From contig CALKLO010000028.1 of assembly GCA_937991945.1 (NCBI GenBank), forward strand, positions 1 through 64,000: a stretch of 64,000 nucleotides of DNA. The letters are read 5' to 3'. Numbering within the stretch: position 1 is the stretch's first letter; each line of letters begins with the position of its first letter. The notes under the pieces are model-generated. The model made no database searches and was not told the origin of the DNA. It saw only the letters and a list, made by a program, of their open reading frames with translations. The position numbers were made by a program, and so were the translations under genes. This document shows positions 1-6,868 of this stretch, in pieces. The stretch is from an uncultured Granulosicoccus sp. Lineage in GTDB: Bacteria > Pseudomonadota > Gammaproteobacteria > Granulosicoccales > Granulosicoccaceae.

Positions 1-546
1 GGGTTGAAACCATGCTAACAGAGAACAAGTGAAACCGCCCATACAGCACACATTCTGTCCCGTTGGTGCCGAATTCACAGTATTAGCCACCAATCTAGTC
101 GACACAAACTACAGACTGAAGAGCACTGTCGATTTAGGGTAGGGCACCTGTATTAGCGATCTCCATTCAGAAAAATTGTGGATACCAAATTTAGTCATCG
201 GCGTCAAAACCTAATAAGTGCTGTCTTGTATACGACACTTCGTTAGCTACTCTGAAACAAAAATAAAATGCGAACATGTGTCACTGATTAGTAATTTACG
301 GAATATCCTAGTCGACGTGACAAGTTCATTAGATCGCGAAAAATCCTGTAGTAATCGGGATAAATCCATCGAGACTATGGCCACTACATCCATCTTTATT
401 CGGAATATAGTGGAGAAGAAATAAAAATCGGATGACGAGCGTAGAAAGAAAAAGAATCACCACCTAGACTGGCGAAACAAGAAGATGTAAAGAAATTGAA
501 GCCCATACTTCTATATTTGATTGTAATTGCCGAGATAGTGGGCTAG
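1..546. other. Non-coding, A+T-rich flank of the DUF262 gene
   Basis: No gene is supported here. A 68-codon open frame at 218-424 has no recognisable domain, begins inside the left direct repeat and shows no clear ribosome binding site. The stretch holds the left copy of a direct repeat (176-250). It is visibly richer in A and T than the housekeeping genes to the right, as expected for acquired DNA. Confidence 0.6.
176..250 (+). repeat. Left copy of island-bounding direct repeat
   Basis: The last 18 bases (233-250, CGACACTTCGTTAGCTAC) recur exactly at 2713-2730. Upstream of this core the two copies align without gaps, including GATACCA at 181-187 and TTGTA-like bases at 226-230. By hand count about 46 of 75 positions agree, and positions 201-220 are essentially unrelated. 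Similarity stops sharply after GCTAC. This suggests a recombination or cassette boundary; no integrase gene is present between the copies. Confidence 0.6.
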
Positions 547-579
547 GTGTACATGAGCTTTCAGAAAAAACTAATGCTT

Positions 580-585
580 AGGAGG
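580..585 (+). promoter_or_regulatory. Ribosome binding site for the DUF262 gene
   Basis: AGGAGG lies three bases before the ATG at 589, which is a short spacing. The upstream in-frame starts (GTG 547, ATG 553) have no comparable site. The DUF262 fold begins only a few residues after 589, so this start is preferred. Confidence 0.5.
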
Positions 586-588
586 CAA

Positions 589-2400
589 ATGGAAATTAAC
601 GCGGATGTTCACAGTATTGCAAAGTTAAAGGATTTTTTCTTCCTGGTTCCTGATTACCAGCGAGAATATGTTTGGAAAGTCGATGATCAGGTTGAGCAGT
701 TCTTGGAAGATATCGACAACGAGTATGATGTAGGTGCGGCCGATCAAAAAAGCTATTTTATTGGTTCAATCATCATTGTCAAAAATTCTGGAAAATATCA
801 TGTGATAGATGGCCAACAGCGACTTACAACTGCCGTAATCACACTATGTGCATTTAGAGATCTGCTTAAAGGCCTTACCCTAGATGACAAACAACAGAAC
901 TACTATAAAAGCATTGAAGAGTGGTTATCTGGTTTTGATATTGAAACTGATGAAACTCAGGTTCGTTTGGAGCTTCAATATGCAGAAAGCAAAGAATATT
1001 TAAGTAGCTTGATTTTAGGAAAACCATATAAAGACGAGGAAACGGCTTCTATAAAAAAAATGAGGGAAGCTTATGAACGTATTAAAGAGTACTTGGGTAG
1101 CTACCTTGAGCAGAGTATTGACAAGCTAGTATCGTTTGCCCGTTACTTTCTGACTAAAATCGATTTGGTGGTAATCGAATCAGAAAACCTTAGCAGTGCA
1201 TTAAAAATATTTGAGACGATCAATCAACGTGGGGTTGGTCTTAATGCGATGGATTTGGTTAAGAATTTGTTATTCAGCCAGGTCAAAGATGTCGAATTTC
1301 AGAAAATAAAAGAACACTGGAAGGAGATCAATCGGAATTTGCAATTTTGTGGCGAAGAGCAGAGCCCTTTGCGCTTTCTGCGTTATTTTCTAATGGCTCG
1401 GCATCATGATGGAATTTTACGGGAGGATGAAGTATACAAATGGGTTATATCAGCTGACGGTAAAAAAGCCACCCAATACGAAACCAAGCCGATGGAGCTT
1501 GCGTCCGAACTAGTAAAAATTTCGAAGCGTTACGCTGGGCTGGTTAAAGCCACAATGCACAAAAGTGACGGAGGGCAGTATTCTGCAGTTTCAAGGCTGG
1601 GGTTTATCAATAAATTCAAGTCTAGACAGCATTTGGTACTCCTTCTAGCGCTCAGCGAAAATTGTAGTGATGAAGTCATAGAAGCTCTAGCAAAAGAGTT
1701 GGAAAGTTTCTTCTTCTTTAGTAATACCATCGGCATTCAAGCCAAATACAACGAGCGTTTGTTCACACAATGGGCGGTCTCCCTACGGGCCGTGGAAGAC
1801 AAAATGCAGCTTGCAGAGGTTATCAGCGTTACTGTTGCTCCGTATATCAAAGACAAGTTTGGGCTATTCCGGCAATCGTTCATTAGCTTACAGCATCGCC
1901 AATATAATCCTCTTTATCGCCAGCGATATATATTAGGGCAACTTGAAAATACCATGCGACGTCTAGGAGGAATGCCTGAACTTGGGTTGTCCTTTTTTGA
2001 TAGCTTACAACTAGAACACATCCTTCCTCAGACACCAAAAGGTAGAAATCTTACTGATGAATTCGATGACCCAGACGACTACATCAACCACGTCGGCTTG
2101 TTAGGAAATGTCACATTACTTGAAAGCAATATTAATCAAGCTGTGAATAGCTGTAATGACTTGCTTGGTTCGTGGTTTGAAGAAAAACAATCAGAATATG
2201 CGAAGTCAGGCATTGAGTCGACCGCGCTATTAAACCATGACCATCGTATTGGTAAAAATACTATGCTTAATGCATTCAAAACTAACTATGGATACGAATT
2301 CAACATTTGGGATAAAAAGGCAATCCAGGATCGACAACATATTTTACTAACTTTGGCCCTAGAAACATGGCTCATTAATGGAAAGAGAGTAGACGTCTAA
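589..2400 (+). CDS. DUF262/DUF1524 protein, GmrSD-like restriction nuclease
   Basis: Single polypeptide of about 603 residues joining the two halves of GmrSD-type (type IV) modification-dependent restriction systems. The N-terminal DUF262 (ParB/Srx-like NTPase) domain shows PDYQREYVW at residues 21-29 and IDGQQRLTT at 73-81. The C-terminal DUF1524 His-Me-finger nuclease shows LEHILPQ at about 475-481, followed by a GLLGNVTLLE segment about 25 residues later. Known relatives (GmrSD, BrxU, SspE-like) cut DNA with modified bases or phosphorothioates; the target here is unknown. It stands alone, without a methylase or partner, between two direct repeats and in A+T-rich DNA. An in-frame GTG at 547 would add 14 residues. 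Family assignment is firm; an anti-phage role is inference. Confidence 0.85.
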   Translation: MEINADVHSIAKLKDFFFLVPDYQREYVWKVDDQVEQFLEDIDNEYDVGAADQKSYFIGSIIIVKNSGKYHVIDGQQRLTTAVITLCAFRDLLKGLTLDDKQQNYYKSIEEWLSGFDIETDETQVRLELQYAESKEYLSSLILGKPYKDEETASIKKMREAYERIKEYLGSYLEQSIDKLVSFARYFLTKIDLVVIESENLSSALKIFETINQRGVGLNAMDLVKNLLFSQVKDVEFQKIKEHWKEINRNLQFCGEEQSPLRFLRYFLMARHHDGILREDEVYKWVISADGKKATQYETKPMELASELVKISKRYAGLVKATMHKSDGGQYSAVSRLGFINKFKSRQHLVLLLALSENCSDEVIEALAKELESFFFFSNTIGIQAKYNERLFTQWAVSLRAVEDKMQLAEVISVTVAPYIKDKFGLFRQSFISLQHRQYNPLYRQRYILGQLENTMRRLGGMPELGLSFFDSLQLEHILPQTPKGRNLTDEFDDPDDYINHVGLLGNVTLLESNINQAVNSCNDLLGSWFEEKQSEYAKSGIESTALLNHDHRIGKNTMLNAFKTNYGYEFNIWDKKAIQDRQHILLTLALETWLINGKRVDV

Positions 2401-2643
2401 TCGGTAGACTTTGACTAATTACTCTATTAATAGATTGAAGTTCTGCCGGCTCGTACATGATCTCGTTTAGTGCAGACGGATACCTATGACAGCTCACACC
2501 ATCTGGATGTGCCCATGCACTAGTTTGTCGCTTACTATGGAAACTGTAGCCAAGCGAGTTGATTGACTACTCCGAATAGTTGCAGAGCCGATGGCGATAC
2601 CAGTGGTTTCAATCAAGATGTTTGATGCTCTCATCCGAACATC

Positions 2644-2667
2644 TTGGGGATACCGTTGGGGATACCA
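2644..2667 (+). repeat. Two-copy 12-bp tandem repeat beside the right boundary repeat
   Basis: TTGGGGATACCG is followed directly by TTGGGGATACCA. The second copy carries the GATACC that also opens the conserved part of both boundary repeats, 52 bases before the 18-base core in each case (181 to 233 and 2661 to 2713). Repeated short motifs at a fixed distance from a core resemble recombinase arm sites, but this is not proven. Confidence 0.5.
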
Positions 2668-2730
2668 GTGTGGGTGTTCGTGTCTCAGGGCCCGTGACCA
2701 GTGTTCTGTAAGCGACACTTCGTTAGCTAC
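2656..2730 (+). repeat. Right copy of island-bounding direct repeat
   Basis: The core CGACACTTCGTTAGCTAC at 2713-2730 is identical to 233-250, in the same orientation and 2,480 bases away. The unit 251-2730 would therefore carry the DUF262 gene plus one repeat copy, the arrangement expected of an inserted element or cassette. Confidence 0.6.
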
Positions 2731-2764
2731 CCCCGCTACCAACACTTAGTTCAAGTGAGTTTGA

Positions 2765-2796
2765 CCAAAAACTAGCCGCTTAAGTGCGGCTTTTTT
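2765..2796. terminator. Bidirectional intrinsic terminator
   Basis: AGCCGC (2774-2779) pairs with GCGGCT (2786-2791) around a six-base loop. It is followed by a T run on the plus strand (2791-2796) and preceded by an A run (2767-2771), which gives a T run on the minus strand. It can end transcripts leaving the island and transcripts of phoX. Confidence 0.75.
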
Positions 2797-2859
2797 GTGT
2801 CTGGAATTTGGTAAGGAGCCAGTACCTTGATCGGCACTGGCATCCCTTCTTGTCTTAAA

Positions 2860-2875
2860 GCAGCTTAGAAGCTGC
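2860..2875 (-). terminator. Hairpin at the 3' end of phoX
   Basis: GCAGCTT and AAGCTGC form a 7-bp inverted repeat just after the phoX stop codon. Only a short T run follows on the minus strand, so it may stabilise the 3' end more than terminate by itself. Confidence 0.4.
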
Positions 2876-2877
2876 CA

Positions 2878-4767
2878 TTAGCCTACTAGCCCTCCGTCAT
2901 CACGAGTCACCGCCAAAATGGATGAGCGTGGAGTAGAGGCTTCACCGCCATCAGGCCAATGACCGTCACCTCGCTCGCCAGGGTGCTGTACGCCGACAAA
3001 CATGGTGCGACGATCTGGGCTCCAGGTTAAGCCGGTTATTTCCGCTTGCTTCGGCCCTGTGAGAAAACGTCGAATTTCACCGGTAGCAGGATCTCCCAAG
3101 AGCATTTGGTTATTGCCTTGGCCAGCGAAGTCTTTTTCGTTGGAATAGTTTCCATCGGTTTGAATCCAAAGCATGCCGTTTGAATCAAACTTCAAACCGT
3201 CAGGGGAATTGAACATATTGCCTGCTGATATATTCGATGAGCCAGCTCGGTCGTCGGTATGCACTGCTGGGTTGCCTGCGAGTACATAGAGGTCCCAGGC
3301 AAACGCACGGCTGGTATGGTCAGCGGCATCGGGGCGCCAGCGTACTATCTGTCCATACTTATTAGCCTCTCGTGGGTTCGGCCCGCCGACAGGCGTTTCA
3401 TCGCCTCCTGAGTTAGTTTTTACACCACGGTTAGAGTTGTTTGTTAAGCAGCAATACACTTCCGCAGCCATGGGGTTTGCGCTTACCCACTCTGGTCGAT
3501 CCATGGTGGTTGCTCCAACCATGGAAGCGGCTTGTCGTGTGTGTATGCAAATTTCTGCCATGCTTTCCATGCCGGTGGCCTCTGGAGATAGCTCAAGCCA
3601 TTCGCCGGTGCCGTCATCGTTAAATTTGGCGGCGTATAGTTTGCCTTCTTCTAACAGAGAGTCAGTTTCACCGCCGGGTGCGTAGACGCCATCAGAGACA
3701 TAGCGGTATAAAAATTCCCCGCGTTCATCGTCTCCCATGTAAACAACAATATGCCCATCGCCGTTAACCACGACTTCGGCGTTCTCATGCTTAAAGCGTC
3801 CAAGTGCCGTACGTTTTTTAGGGCGGCTGTTAGGGTCGGTTGCATCCACCTCAGTGACATAGCCATGACGATTGTATTCGTTAGATTCTTTCGCTAAGTC
3901 AAAACGGTCGTCTATGTCATGCCAGCCATAACCCCGTCCTTTCGGTGAGATGCCATAGCGTTTCATGTCAGCGGACACCGGATGCTCTTGATCCTCTGTT
4001 GCAAAGTAGCCGTTGAAGTTTTCTTCGCAGGCAAGGTAGGTGCCCCAAGGAGTGGAGCCATTGCCGCAGTTGTTAAAGGTTCCGCGCACTATTTTACCGT
4101 CTGGATCTGCGGCGGTTTTCATGAGAGCGTGACCGGCAGCAGGGCCGGTAATTTCCATTTCTACATCGGGGGTTAGGCGACGGTTGTAAGGGCTGTCTTT
4201 AACGATGGACCACACGCCGTCAGTTTGTTTAATCTCTGCGACGGTCAGGCCGTGTGCGTTCATGCCTTTTAATTTGTCATCGTCTGTCTCAGCTTCGCCT
4301 TCTGGGCGATTTCCCCAAATGATGCTTCTGTTGGTGTACTCGTTGTTTGCGATCAGTATGAATTTATCGCCGTGAGGGTAGACCTCCATACCGTCGTTAT
4401 TATCGCCAAAGGACGTTGCTTGGCTGGCGCCTGTACCGCGAGTTGCATGATCAAAATCGGGTGCGTCAGACCACAGCGGATCTCCCCACCTCGACATAAC
4501 CCGAGCGGTGTATCCAGCCGGTACGGTAACGCCGTCTGCGGTGCTAACCGCAATGGCATCAAATGCAAAACGATTGGGTGCGGCAAAGGCTGGCTGTGAC
4601 ATGAGCGTATTACCAAACGCTGCAACACCACCTAGCGCTACGACGCCTTTGAGTAAATCGCGCCGAGACATGGAGCGATCAAGAACACGATCAAACTCTG
4701 TTTCTTCTGGTCTGGGATTTATATATTCGTCGAATTCATCAAACGACAGATCATCTGGGTTTCTCAT
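2878..4767 (-). CDS. phoX: Tat-exported alkaline phosphatase, PhoX family (DUF839)
   Basis: Predicted to release phosphate from organic phosphoesters in the periplasm or outside the cell; PhoX enzymes use Ca2+ and Fe3+ cofactors. The 629-residue product has a twin-arginine signal: SRRDLLK at 34-40, then a hydrophobic stretch ending in AFA near residue 62. This fits cofactor-loaded export by Tat. The body is a PhoX/DUF839 beta-propeller type sequence with recurring blocks such as NNCGNGSTPWGTYLACEEN, found in this family. A good Shine-Dalgarno (AAGGAG) precedes the start. The gene stands alone and ends at a hairpin and bidirectional terminator. No clear Pho box was found upstream, so phosphate control is not shown. 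Confidence 0.9.
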   Translation of the reverse strand: MRNPDDLSFDEFDEYINPRPEETEFDRVLDRSMSRRDLLKGVVALGGVAAFGNTLMSQPAFAAPNRFAFDAIAVSTADGVTVPAGYTARVMSRWGDPLWSDAPDFDHATRGTGASQATSFGDNNDGMEVYPHGDKFILIANNEYTNRSIIWGNRPEGEAETDDDKLKGMNAHGLTVAEIKQTDGVWSIVKDSPYNRRLTPDVEMEITGPAAGHALMKTAADPDGKIVRGTFNNCGNGSTPWGTYLACEENFNGYFATEDQEHPVSADMKRYGISPKGRGYGWHDIDDRFDLAKESNEYNRHGYVTEVDATDPNSRPKKRTALGRFKHENAEVVVNGDGHIVVYMGDDERGEFLYRYVSDGVYAPGGETDSLLEEGKLYAAKFNDDGTGEWLELSPEATGMESMAEICIHTRQAASMVGATTMDRPEWVSANPMAAEVYCCLTNNSNRGVKTNSGGDETPVGGPNPREANKYGQIVRWRPDAADHTSRAFAWDLYVLAGNPAVHTDDRAGSSNISAGNMFNSPDGLKFDSNGMLWIQTDGNYSNEKDFAGQGNNQMLLGDPATGEIRRFLTGPKQAEITGLTWSPDRRTMFVGVQHPGERGDGHWPDGGEASTPRSSILAVTRDDGGLVG

Positions 4768-5260
4768 TGTGCTATCTCCTTAACTTGTTGAATAAGTGAA
4801 GACGCGCTGCGAAATTAAGCTGAAGGTGTATACGCAGCAGTTTTCCCGAATAAATACAGTACCACTACTCACAACTGTGACCAATGGTCCCTTGGTGGTG
4901 CTTATGATTTCTAACGTTACAAATGGTGGTTGGATAGCAATAGGTATAGGTATTTCTATATGTGAACCAAAGCTATTAATTTTCCTTATAGATAACGACA
5001 GTCAAGTTCTTGTATCTTTGTAAAGCTGTTCTGTTGCTCAGCGGAATAATCTTATAATGCAAATATGACACTCGTAAGAAATGCTCATTTAAATTTTAAA
5101 GCAACAATTCGGGCGAGAATTTACGTTAATAGCCTGCCGATGTCCTATCCAATGTTGAACAAGCCAGGTTTTTTATGCGTATAAATGTGTGTCGCAATTG
5201 AGCTTGTCACTGCCTCCCAATTCGCAACATAATACGAAAACTAAACGGTACAACGTACGC
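4768..5260. other. Intergenic region between divergent phoX and dehydrogenase genes
   Basis: No gene is supported. A 75-codon plus frame at 4796-5023 is compositionally unlike a protein gene and has no domain. The region must hold promoters for both neighbours. A consensus -10 hexamer TATAAT at 5053-5058 points toward the dehydrogenase, without a convincing -35. Confidence 0.5.
5053..5058 (+). promoter_or_regulatory. Possible -10 element for the downstream dehydrogenase
   Basis: Perfect TATAAT hexamer. The best upstream partners are off spacing, so only the -10 is claimed. A transcript from here would have a leader of roughly 195 bases before the ATG at 5261. Confidence 0.35.
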
Positions 5261-6217
5261 ATGAATATTGGATTTATTGGTCTAGGTAATGTCGGTGGCA
5301 AACTAGCGGGCAGTTTGGTCCGAAACGGCTTCCAGGTGACGGTTCTAGATTTAGACAAGAACGCTGCCGATGAGCTTTTAAATCAAGGCGCAACATGGGG
5401 TGAGAGTGCTGCTCAATTGGCCACTAGTTGTGACATCGTAATTACTTGTTTGCCTTCACCTGCTGCGAGTGCCAGTGTTGTTGAAGGACCTAATGGTGTT
5501 CTAGAAGGCTTAACACCTGGCACTATCTGGGCTGAAATGAGCACGACTGATGAAGCCGAGGTGACACGCCTAGGCGCAAAAATTATTGAGAAAGGTGGGC
5601 ATGCGGTTGACTGCCCAGTATCGGGTGGCTGCCACCGAGCAGCAACAGGAAACATCGCAATTTTCGCCGGCTGCGACAGACCTGTTTTCGACACCTTGTT
5701 GCCTGTGCTCAAAGCCATGGGGCGACGCATATTGCACACCGGCGACTTGGGTAGTGCGTCTGTACTAAAGGTTGTCACCAATTACTTAGCAACTGCAAAC
5801 CTATTGAGCATCAGCGAAGCGTTAGTCACGTGTAAAGCTGCCGGTATGGACATGGCAACGGCCTATGAGGCTATTAAGGTATCGTCGGGAAATTCCTTCG
5901 TGCACGAAACTGAAAGCCAAGTCATTCTCAATGGCTCACGCGATATTAACTTCACCATGGATTTAGTACTAAAAGACATTGGCTTGTTTCAATCGGTGGC
6001 AGATCGCGCAGGCGTGCCATTAGAAATCAATCCTTTGCTTATAAGCATTATGCAAGATGGTGCTGAGCGATTCGGCATGCGCGAATGGTCGCCCAATATA
6101 ATCAAACGACTAGAAGAGGCTGCAGGCGTTCAAGTACTAGCAGACGGGTTCCCCGCTGAAATGACTGATGACGAGCCCGAAGAGGAAGGCTACGAAATTA
6201 TTCCTAAAGGTCGGTAA
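5261..6217 (+). CDS. NAD(P)-dependent beta-hydroxyacid dehydrogenase (3-hydroxyisobutyrate dehydrogenase family)
   Basis: Cytosolic oxidoreductase of about 318 residues. The Rossmann motif GLGNVGG is at 7-13, the substrate-binding segment CPVSGG at 118-123, and the expected catalytic lysine of the family at K170 in ASVLKVV. A C-terminal helical domain follows. The family interconverts 3-hydroxyacids and semialdehydes (3-hydroxyisobutyrate, tartronate semialdehyde, glyoxylate); the substrate cannot be told from sequence. The last ~30 residues form an acidic tail (DDEPEEEGYE) not usual in the family. The start at 5261 is chosen because the Rossmann fold begins at once; an upstream frame to 5189 adds 24 unlikely residues. 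Valine catabolism is possible but no valine genes adjoin it. Confidence 0.8.
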   Translation: MNIGFIGLGNVGGKLAGSLVRNGFQVTVLDLDKNAADELLNQGATWGESAAQLATSCDIVITCLPSPAASASVVEGPNGVLEGLTPGTIWAEMSTTDEAEVTRLGAKIIEKGGHAVDCPVSGGCHRAATGNIAIFAGCDRPVFDTLLPVLKAMGRRILHTGDLGSASVLKVVTNYLATANLLSISEALVTCKAAGMDMATAYEAIKVSSGNSFVHETESQVILNGSRDINFTMDLVLKDIGLFQSVADRAGVPLEINPLLISIMQDGAERFGMREWSPNIIKRLEEAAGVQVLADGFPAEMTDDEPEEEGYEIIPKGR

Positions 6218-6271
6218 TAATTTGCGAGTGTTTAGTGGGGTTGTGGAGCTATTGTGAGTTCCGCAATTCCA

Positions 6272-6727
6272 CTAGATGGGAAGCACGGTCGTGTTCTTGA
6301 TCTCGCTCATGGCAAAGGATGAGCTCATTTGTCCCACCGAGGGAAGACTTAGTAAATCGTTTTTCATCAGCTTTTCGTATTCCTTGATAGAGCCGGTTAC
6401 TACTCTGAGCATGTAGTCCTGATCGCCTGACATGGTGTAGCACTGCAAAATGTTCGGGTGTTCTCTGGCAGCCTGTTCAAAGGCTTCCATGCTGGGTTTG
6501 TCGTGCTGCCGCAGCCTGATGAAGCAAAACACCGTGATGTGTAGACCAAGCGCGTCTGCATCCAGCACGACATTGCGTTCAATTATTAGCCCGTCAGATT
6601 CCAATTTTTTCAAACGGCGCCAGCAAGGGGTGTGGCTCAAGCCAATGCGCTCTCCGAGTTCTGCCACACTGAGCTGTGGCTCTGCTTGAAGCGCTCTTAA
6701 TAGTTTTAAATCTGTCTTGTCAGGCAT
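6272..6727 (-). CDS. Lrp/AsnC family transcriptional regulator
   Basis: A 151-residue regulator starting MPDKTDLKLL. An N-terminal winged helix-turn-helix (LSVAELGERIGLSHTPCWRR) is followed by a RAM/ligand-sensing domain (from about residue 65, with GDQDYMLRVV). Such proteins form octamers that wrap DNA and respond to amino acids. It is divergent from the oxidoreductase/leucine operon with 141 bases between, so control of that operon by leucine or another amino acid is a strong inference. The start at 6727 fits the family; the open frame extends 53 codons further upstream but lacks homology. No strong ribosome binding site is seen. Confidence 0.88.
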   Translation of the reverse strand: MPDKTDLKLLRALQAEPQLSVAELGERIGLSHTPCWRRLKKLESDGLIIERNVVLDADALGLHITVFCFIRLRQHDKPSMEAFEQAAREHPNILQCYTMSGDQDYMLRVVTGSIKEYEKLMKNDLLSLPSVGQMSSSFAMSEIKNTTVLPI

Positions 6728-6731
6728 CAAA

Positions 6732-6822
6732 TTAGGATGTAATTTGTAAATAGTTATATATATTAGGATGAATGTCCTACGACGCGCAATCTGAACTCGC
6801 AAAAAGCGCAAACTTATCCTAA
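6732..6822. promoter_or_regulatory. Candidate Lrp-family operator array
   Basis: TTAGGAT occurs at 6732-6738 and 6763-6769, and inverted (ATCCTAA) at 6816-6822. The spacings are 31 and 53 bases, close to three and five helical turns, so all copies lie on one face of the DNA. The second copy is part of a dyad, TAGGA-6-TCCTA. This is the pattern expected for a wrapping Lrp-type protein. Motif identity is seen; binding is inference. Confidence 0.5.
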
Positions 6823-6868
6823 GAATTTCAGTGCAGACTATTGGTTGGCGAAACAAGGGGCAGGTTCT

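Larger units (their letters stand above)
2401..2877. other. Non-coding right flank of the DUF262 island
   Basis: No gene is supported. An 83-codon minus frame (2494-2745) overlaps the repeat and matches nothing I recognise. The stretch contains four GATACC motifs (2479, 2596, 2649, 2661), a 12-base tandem duplication, the right copy of the direct repeat and a bidirectional terminator. Confidence 0.6.

Noticed and set aside
209-250. Integron attC site at the left boundary repeat
   Set aside because: CTAATAAGTG and CACTTCGTTAG can pair imperfectly and GTTAGCT resembles a core site, but both boxes deviate from RYYYAAC/GTTRRRY. The right copy lacks the pairing arm and the folded length is too short.
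218-424. 68-codon open frame
   Set aside because: Starts within the repeat, has no ribosome binding site and no recognisable domain.
2494-2745. 83-codon minus-strand frame, possible integrase remnant
   Set aside because: No integrase catalytic residues or recognisable sequence; it overlaps the repeat and contains the tandem motif.
4796-5023. 75-codon frame upstream of the dehydrogenase
   Set aside because: No domain, poor composition and no ribosome binding site; it lies in the divergent promoter region.
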